A stretch of DNA of 17,546 nt from Rhodospirillaceae bacterium (GTDB lineage: Bacteria; Pseudomonadota; Alphaproteobacteria; UBA8366; GCA-2717185): NCBI GenBank assembly GCA_018660965.1, contig JABJJH010000112.1, forward strand, positions 1 to 17,546, in the 5' to 3' direction. The stretch's first letter is position 1. Each line of letters starts with the position of its first letter. Shown here piece by piece: positions 13,483 through 17,546 of this stretch. The notes under the pieces were generated by a model. The model searched no databases and was not told where the DNA came from. It saw nothing but the letters and a program-made list of their open reading frames with translations. A program made the translations under genes and the position numbers.

Positions 13483-14391
13483 TCAATCCCGACGGATCAT
13501 GGTGCCGGACCCGTGTTCAGTGAAAATTTCCAGCAATATGGCGTGCGGCGCCCGGCCATCGACGATCACCGCACCCTCGACGCCACCAGTAATCGCATCG
13601 ACGCAGGTTTCGACCTTCGGAATCATGCCGCCGGTCAAGGTGCCGTCGGTGCGGCGATCATGCGCATCGGCCACGCTCATTTCCTGGATCAGGGCGCCGT
13701 CCTTGTCCAACACGCCCTCGACATCGGTCAGCATCAGCAACCGCGTCGCCTTGGCCGCGACCGCAATGGCCCCGGCGGCGGTATCCGCGTTGATATTGTA
13801 GGTCTCGCCATCCGCGCCGATGCCGATGGGGGCGACAACGGGAATGAAATCGGAGGACGCCAGCACGTTCAGAACGTGCGGATCGACCGATGTCGGTTCG
13901 CCGACGAAACCCAGATCGAGCACCTTTTCAATGTTGGAGTCGGGATCACGGCGCTTGCGATGCAGCTTCGTCGCCCCGATCAAACCGCCATCCTTGCCCG
14001 ACAGGCCAATCGCGCGACCGCCCGCTTCGCTAATCGCGGCGACAATCTGTTTGTTGATCTGCCCGGACAACACCATTTCGACGATTTCCACCGTCGCCTT
14101 GTCGGTGACGCGCAGACCGTCGATGAACTCACTCTTGATCGCCATCCGTTCCAGCATCGAGCCAATTTGCGGGCCGCCGCCATGAACGATAATCGGGTTG
14201 ATCCCGACCTGTTTCAGCAACACCACATCACTCGCGAAGACCCGCGCCAGCGCGGCGTCGCCCATCGCGTGACCGCCGTATTTAATGACGATGGTCTGGC
14301 CCGCGTAACGGCGCATGAACGGCAATGCCTCGGTGAGGATGCCCGCCTTGGCGAGCCATTCAATGCGTTGTTCCTTGATTTTTTTGCTCAT
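13483..14391 (-). CDS. argB: Acetylglutamate kinase
   Basis: ArgB phosphorylates N-acetyl-L-glutamate, the second step of arginine synthesis. The 302-residue protein shows VIKYGGHAMGD (K37), IIVHGGGPQIG (70-77), the substrate segment FIDGLRVTDKATVEIVEMVLSGQ, YNINADTAAGAIA and LTGGMIPKVETC. An N-terminal helix (IEWLAKAGILTEALPFMRRY) precedes the kinase core; this extension characterises hexameric, arginine-inhibited enzymes, so feedback control by arginine is likely. No convincing ribosome site precedes the ATG at 14391. The repeat element at 14434-14566 lies directly upstream, between it and engB, so it may have its own promoter or rely on read-through. Confidence 0.97.
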   Translation of the reverse strand: MSKKIKEQRIEWLAKAGILTEALPFMRRYAGQTIVIKYGGHAMGDAALARVFASDVVLLKQVGINPIIVHGGGPQIGSMLERMAIKSEFIDGLRVTDKATVEIVEMVLSGQINKQIVAAISEAGGRAIGLSGKDGGLIGATKLHRKRRDPDSNIEKVLDLGFVGEPTSVDPHVLNVLASSDFIPVVAPIGIGADGETYNINADTAAGAIAVAAKATRLLMLTDVEGVLDKDGALIQEMSVADAHDRRTDGTLTGGMIPKVETCVDAITGGVEGAVIVDGRAPHAILLEIFTEHGSGTMIRRD

Positions 14392-14433
14392 GCTATTCGA
14401 ATCTTGCAGGTAGTGAGGAAAGCAGTGTTCAAA

Positions 14434-14566
14434 CTAGTGTCCTGATCGAGAAATTCATACCATTGAATTTCTCGTGAATCAGCACACCAATTTATTGAAA
14501 CTAGTGTGATTCAGATCCTGCATTTCGTCCCATATAATGGGACGAACTTCAGAACCATCACACTAG
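14434..14566. repeat. Structured palindromic repeat, element 2 (133 bp; reads on plus strand)
   Basis: The element is bounded by CTAGTGT (14434-14440) and ACACTAG (14560-14566), with a second internal CTAGTGTG at 14501 dividing it into modules of 67 and 66 bp. It holds hairpin A (14447-14457 with 14464-14474, 11 perfect pairs, loop TACCAT), a central stem (14483-14489 with 14502-14508, one mismatch) and hairpin B (14524-14533 with 14537-14546, 10 perfect pairs, loop ATA). The first module aligns with element 1. It lies between engB and argB, and its last bases form the engB stop codon. No coding potential. Confidence 0.8.
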
Positions 14567-15213
14567 CCCAAACGTGTTGGCGCCGCCAGCATATGAAGAC
14601 GGCTTCGCAGTTCGGGGACCCCCTCGCCTTTGTGCGCGCTGGTCGTCATAACCGTCAGTGCGGCGGCGGGATGCTTGCGCAAGGCGTCCTCGACTTTCTT
14701 CACGACGCCCGCCAACGCGCCCGCCTTCAGCTTGTCGGTCTTGGTCAGAACCACCTGGTAGGCCACTGCGGACTTGTCGAGCAGATTTAAAATGTCATCG
14801 TCCGCCTTTTTCAACCCGTGCCGGGAATCGATCAACAGGCACAACAGGCGTAACCCGACGCGACCGCGCAAATAATTGTAAATCAACGCCGTCCACTGAT
14901 CGACGGTGTCGCGGGGCGCACGGGCGTACCCGTAGCCCGGCAAATCGACCATCATGAGACGACCGCCAAGATCGAAAAAATTAAGTTGCTGGGTCCGGCC
15001 CGGTGTATGGCTGGTGCGGGCCAGGGTCTTGCGACCGGTCAAGGCGTTGACAAGACTGGACTTGCCAACGTTGGAACGCCCGGCGAAGGCGATTTCGGGA
15101 ATCGTATCCGGCGGCAGACCGTCCATATCCGCCACGCCTTTAACAAATTCACAGGCCTGGGCGAAAAGTATCCGGCCGTCCTCGATCTCTTCCGGCGACA
15201 GGATCTCGTTCAG
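14563..15213 (-). CDS. engB: Ribosome biogenesis GTP-binding protein EngB (YsxC/YihA), probable CTG start
   Basis: EngB is an essential cytosolic GTPase in large-subunit assembly. G1 is GRSNVGKS (45-52 from the CTG), the G2 region is TSHTPGRTQQLNFF, G3 is DLPG (90-93), G4 is TKTD (147-150) and G5 is SAHKGEG. The first canonical start, GTG 15135, would remove the N-terminal segment EEIEDGRILFAQACEFVKGV, which is conserved in alphaproteobacterial EngB. The frame is open further to CTG 15213, which overlaps the yidC TGA stop (CTGA) and has AAGGAG at ideal distance. I therefore start there (216 residues, the usual length). The TAG stop is made by the edge of the structured repeat. GTG 15135 remains the conservative alternative. 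Confidence 0.9.
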   Translation of the reverse strand: MNEILSPEEIEDGRILFAQACEFVKGVADMDGLPPDTIPEIAFAGRSNVGKSSLVNALTGRKTLARTSHTPGRTQQLNFFDLGGRLMMVDLPGYGYARAPRDTVDQWTALIYNYLRGRVGLRLLCLLIDSRHGLKKADDDILNLLDKSAVAYQVVLTKTDKLKAGALAGVVKKVEDALRKHPAAALTVMTTSAHKGEGVPELRSRLHMLAAPTRLG

Positions 15214-17147
15214 GGCTTTTTCTCCTTCGATGCATTCTTGCCCTTCGAGGCGCTCTTGGACGAACCGCTCTTATTGCCACTACTGCCCCCGCTGGCGCTT
15301 GCCGCGGCGGGCGTACTGCCGCCGCCAATCGCAACGCCCATGCGGCGCATGATGACCCACTGTTGCGTCATCGACAGCACATTGTTCCAGGCCCAATAAA
15401 TCACCAGCCCCGCCGGGAACTGGGCTAACAAAAACGTGAACATGATCGGCATGAACATGAAAATTTTCGCCTGCACCGGGTCTGCCGGCGCCGGGTTCAA
15501 TTTTTGTTGCAGGAACATGCTGATACCCATGATAAGCGGCCAGATACCGATGTTCACCATCTGATAAATTTCCGGAACGTCCCAGGGAATCATGCCAAAC
15601 GCAGTCAACAGCCCCAGCGGGTCCGGCGCCGACAAGTCATGAATCCAGCCATAAAACGGCGCGTGCCGCATTTCGATGGACACGAACAACACCTTGTACA
15701 AGGCGAAGAACACCGGAATCTGAACGACCATGGGCAAACAGCCCGACGCCGGATTGACCTTTTCGGTCTTATACAGCGCCATCATTTCCTGGTTCATTTT
15801 TTGGCGGTCATCGCCGCAGCGCTCGCGCAGCTCGACCATTTTCGGCTGCAGTTTCTTCATGCGGCTCATCGAAACATAGGACTTGTTGGCCAGCGGAAAG
15901 AACAGCAATTTTATCATGACCGTCAGCGCCAGAATGGCGAGTCCGAAATTACCCAGACGTTCGTTCAGCCAGATAATCATGTAGAAAATGGGTTTGGTCA
16001 GCCAGTAGAACCAGCCGAAATCAACTGCGAGATCAAACCGGGCGACACCCCGTTCCGCCTCGTATTTATCCAGCATTGTGACTTCCTTGGCGCCAGCGAA
16101 CAGACTATTCGTCGTCTCGATAACCCCGCCGGATTTCGCCACAATCGGCGGCGCCAGATAGTCCGCCTGATACAAATCCAGATTACCGCGTTTGGCCGCG
16201 TTGAAGCTGGTTTCCACTTTCATCTTCTGATCGGGGATCAGCGCCGCCAGCCAATACTTGTCGGTGATGCCGAGCCAGCCGCCGGTCGTGCTTTGCCGTT
16301 GCGCGCCGTCGTCACGCAAATCGGAATAATCGACTTCCTTCAAGGTCTGGTCGAAAACGCCAAGCAAGCCTTCATGCAGGATATAGAAACCGAGAAGTTG
16401 CGGCGTCCCCGTGCGCGATAGCAGGCCATAGGGCGCCAGGGATATATCCTTGCTCGTATTGTTCTTCACGCGCTGGGTCAGCGTGATCATGAAATTGTCG
16501 TCCAGACTGTACTCGCGTTCGAAGGTCAGACCCTCGCCATTGTCCCAGGTCAGCAACAGCGGCGTCTTGGGCGACAACCGCGACCCGCGCGTTTTCCACA
16601 ACGTGTCCGCTGTCGGCAGCTTCACATCCTTGCCCAACCAGCCGAACTCCGCGTAGTAGGGGCGTTCGGATTTTGTCGGCCACAACAACACGATTGCAGG
16701 GCTGCTCTTGTCCAGTTTTTCGTGGTAATCGCGCAGAACCAGATCGTCGATGCGCCCGCCCACCAGAGAGATAGACCCGTCCAGGCGTTCGGAGTGCAAC
16801 GGCACGCGCGGAGAGGCCTTCAACGCCGCTTCGCGCGTTTCCGACATGGACGGTTTAAGCGATCCGCCAATCAAGTCCTTGTTCGCGGCGGACATGTCCA
16901 CGCCCAGGCGCGGTTGCCCGGCCTGACCCGAAACGCCTGATCCGGCGCTTTGCGTCCCTGCGCTTTGGGGCACAGCCGCCCCAACCGGCGATCCGCTCTT
17001 CAGGGCTTGCGCGGCCTCCTCTTTTTGTTGCTGTTCCAGGCGCGCGCGTTGTTCCGCCAAACGCGGCCCTTCATAGAGGTACTGCCAGCCAAGCAGGATC
17101 ACGATCGAAATGACGACCGCGAGAATTACGTTTTTTTGTTCGATCAT
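15210..17147 (-). CDS. yidC: Membrane protein insertase YidC
   Basis: YidC inserts and folds inner-membrane proteins with or without SecYEG. The 645-residue product has an N-terminal membrane helix (VILAVVISIVILLGWQYLY, about 7-25), a Glu/Gln-rich linker, the large periplasmic domain and the C-terminal insertase core. The core includes LAILALTVMIKLLFFPLANK, the charged cytoplasmic hairpin SRMKKLQPKMVELRERC, NPASGCLPMVVQIPVFFALYKVL and FPAGLVIYWAWNN. Lys replaces the groove Arg (R366 of E. coli) in MIKLLFF. The tail is Ser/Gly/Lys-rich and ends KGKNASKEKKP, suited to ribosome contact. The ATG at 17147 overlaps the yidD stop (ATGA) and has CAGGGAAC before it. An upstream in-frame ATG at 17213 falls inside yidD and is rejected. 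Confidence 0.97.
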   Translation of the reverse strand: MIEQKNVILAVVISIVILLGWQYLYEGPRLAEQRARLEQQQKEEAAQALKSGSPVGAAVPQSAGTQSAGSGVSGQAGQPRLGVDMSAANKDLIGGSLKPSMSETREAALKASPRVPLHSERLDGSISLVGGRIDDLVLRDYHEKLDKSSPAIVLLWPTKSERPYYAEFGWLGKDVKLPTADTLWKTRGSRLSPKTPLLLTWDNGEGLTFEREYSLDDNFMITLTQRVKNNTSKDISLAPYGLLSRTGTPQLLGFYILHEGLLGVFDQTLKEVDYSDLRDDGAQRQSTTGGWLGITDKYWLAALIPDQKMKVETSFNAAKRGNLDLYQADYLAPPIVAKSGGVIETTNSLFAGAKEVTMLDKYEAERGVARFDLAVDFGWFYWLTKPIFYMIIWLNERLGNFGLAILALTVMIKLLFFPLANKSYVSMSRMKKLQPKMVELRERCGDDRQKMNQEMMALYKTEKVNPASGCLPMVVQIPVFFALYKVLFVSIEMRHAPFYGWIHDLSAPDPLGLLTAFGMIPWDVPEIYQMVNIGIWPLIMGISMFLQQKLNPAPADPVQAKIFMFMPIMFTFLLAQFPAGLVIYWAWNNVLSMTQQWVIMRRMGVAIGGGSTPAAASASGGSSGNKSGSSKSASKGKNASKEKKP

Positions 17148-17467
17148 GTTCCCTGTTCCAACCTGGTCGCTCCGTCCGGGGAATGACCGCCGGGAGTGAT
17201 GTCGATACAACATGAGCCGCTATTGTTGGGCTCCGAAAATTTGGGCTCGGGAACAGGATCATACCCCCATCCGCCCCATGGATGACACCGAACGATCCGC
17301 CGCGCCGCCAACATGCCGCCGGAAACCGCTCCATGGTCTCGCACGGCCTTCGCCGCATATACCGAACAGGTCGGCCAATAGCGGCAATGCGCCGGAAAAA
17401 AGGGCGAAATGCAAACTTGATAGACTTGAATGGCGAAGCGAATAATTCGCGCCATTGAGGTTTTCAT
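17144..17467 (-). CDS. yidD: Membrane protein insertion efficiency factor YidD
   Basis: A 107-residue member of the small YidD family that assists YidC-dependent insertion at the inner face of the cytoplasmic membrane. The signature runs through IRFAIQVYQVCISPFFPAHC, RYWPTCSVYAAKAVRDHG and RRIVRCHPWGGWGYDPVP, with conserved cysteines. The N-terminus is an amphipathic, basic helix. The last 30 or so residues beyond DPVP are poorly conserved and extend until the stop overlapping the yidC ATG by 4 bases. The start at 17467 is 2 bases from the rnpA stop, giving the conserved rnpA-yidD-yidC order with translational coupling. Confidence 0.96.
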   Translation of the reverse strand: MKTSMARIIRFAIQVYQVCISPFFPAHCRYWPTCSVYAAKAVRDHGAVSGGMLAARRIVRCHPWGGWGYDPVPEPKFSEPNNSGSCCIDITPGGHSPDGATRLEQGT

Positions 17468-17469
17468 TT

Positions 17470-17546
17470 CTATTCGGCCCGCCCTGTTTCGTCAGCCTCA
17501 TCCGCTTGCCACGCATCAAGCCGCTTTAACGCGGTTTCAAAATCCC
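17470..17546 (-). CDS. rnpA: Ribonuclease P protein component, C-terminal end only (start outside window)
   Basis: The frame leaving the window reads DFETALKRLDAWQADEADET and ends at a TAG at 17470-17472, two bases before yidD. DLETALKRL-like sequence is a common C-terminus of alphaproteobacterial RnpA, and rnpA directly upstream of yidD is the standard order. Only about 24 residues are visible, none of them catalytic or RNA-binding motifs, so the call rests mainly on gene order. Confidence 0.75.
   Translation of the reverse strand, partial: DFETALKRLDAWQADEADETGRAE

Noticed and set aside
13201..14445. Long plus-strand open frame of 414 codons
   Set aside because: It is antisense to argB and the HAD gene, whose motifs are complete. 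Its product is rich in Arg, His, Gln and Asp, as expected from a GC-rich shadow frame.
15504..16421. Plus-strand open frame of 305 codons
   Set aside because: It is antisense to the body of yidC, with shadow-type composition and no recognisable domain.
1..17546. CRISPR arrays, tRNA/rRNA genes, insertion sequences, prophage or defence genes
   Set aside because: I saw no regularly spaced repeats, no transposase or integrase frames and no RNA gene signatures in the window.

Overview
The window reads as chromosomal DNA of an alphaproteobacterium, probably a Rhodospirillales-like and perhaps marine lineage (inference; no rRNA or marker tree is available). The right end (about 12.8-17.5 kb, minus strand) carries a block typical of the class: rnpA-yidD-yidC-engB-argB followed by a HAD pyrimidine 5'-nucleotidase-like gene. 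The rest is a mosaic of redox, detoxification and small-molecule metabolism genes.

Layout. 1-2.3 kb (+): 3' part of chaC (glutathione-specific gamma-glutamylcyclotransferase), msrB overlapping it, and an MFS exporter. 2.4-5.0 kb (+): a tight cluster of adducin-like class II aldolase, luciferase-like flavin oxidoreductase and a TauD/TfdA dioxygenase. 4.97-5.09 kb: a 122-bp structured palindromic repeat (element 1) between convergent clusters. 5.1-8.0 kb (-): a redoxin gene, a second TauD/TfdA dioxygenase and a DHA2-type MFS transporter. 8.1-9.1 kb (-): a tiny lipoprotein and a DUF924 protein. 9.1-9.8 kb (+): a short SDR. 9.85-11.3 kb (-): ogt and a second class II aldolase paralogue. 11.4-12.3 kb (+): an HLD-II haloalkane dehalogenase, convergent with a GlcG/HbpS-family gene. 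12.8-17.5 kb (-): the housekeeping block, interrupted between engB and argB by a second copy of the structured repeat (element 2).

The most striking observation is the redoxin gene at 7566-8036. Read normally it is broken by a TGA, but that TGA lies exactly where the peroxidatic Cys of an FYRGHW(C)PYC active site belongs. A GC-rich hairpin whose loop starts 17 nt downstream fits a bacterial SECIS element. The gene is best read as a UxxC selenoprotein, usually missed or truncated by gene callers.

The second is a family of dispersed repeats. The copies at 4972-5093 (read on the minus strand) and 14434-14566 (plus strand) share CTAGTG termini, a conserved internal box and the same cloverleaf-like set of three hairpins. 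Hairpin sequences differ but pairing is kept, including a compensated pair in the central stem. One copy supplies the stop codon of engB.

Smaller oddities: engB seems to start at a CTG overlapping the yidC stop; the DHA2 transporter seems to have lost its ATG (ATA) next to a perfect 16-bp tandem duplication; and both class II aldolases lack the catalytic Glu of true aldolases.
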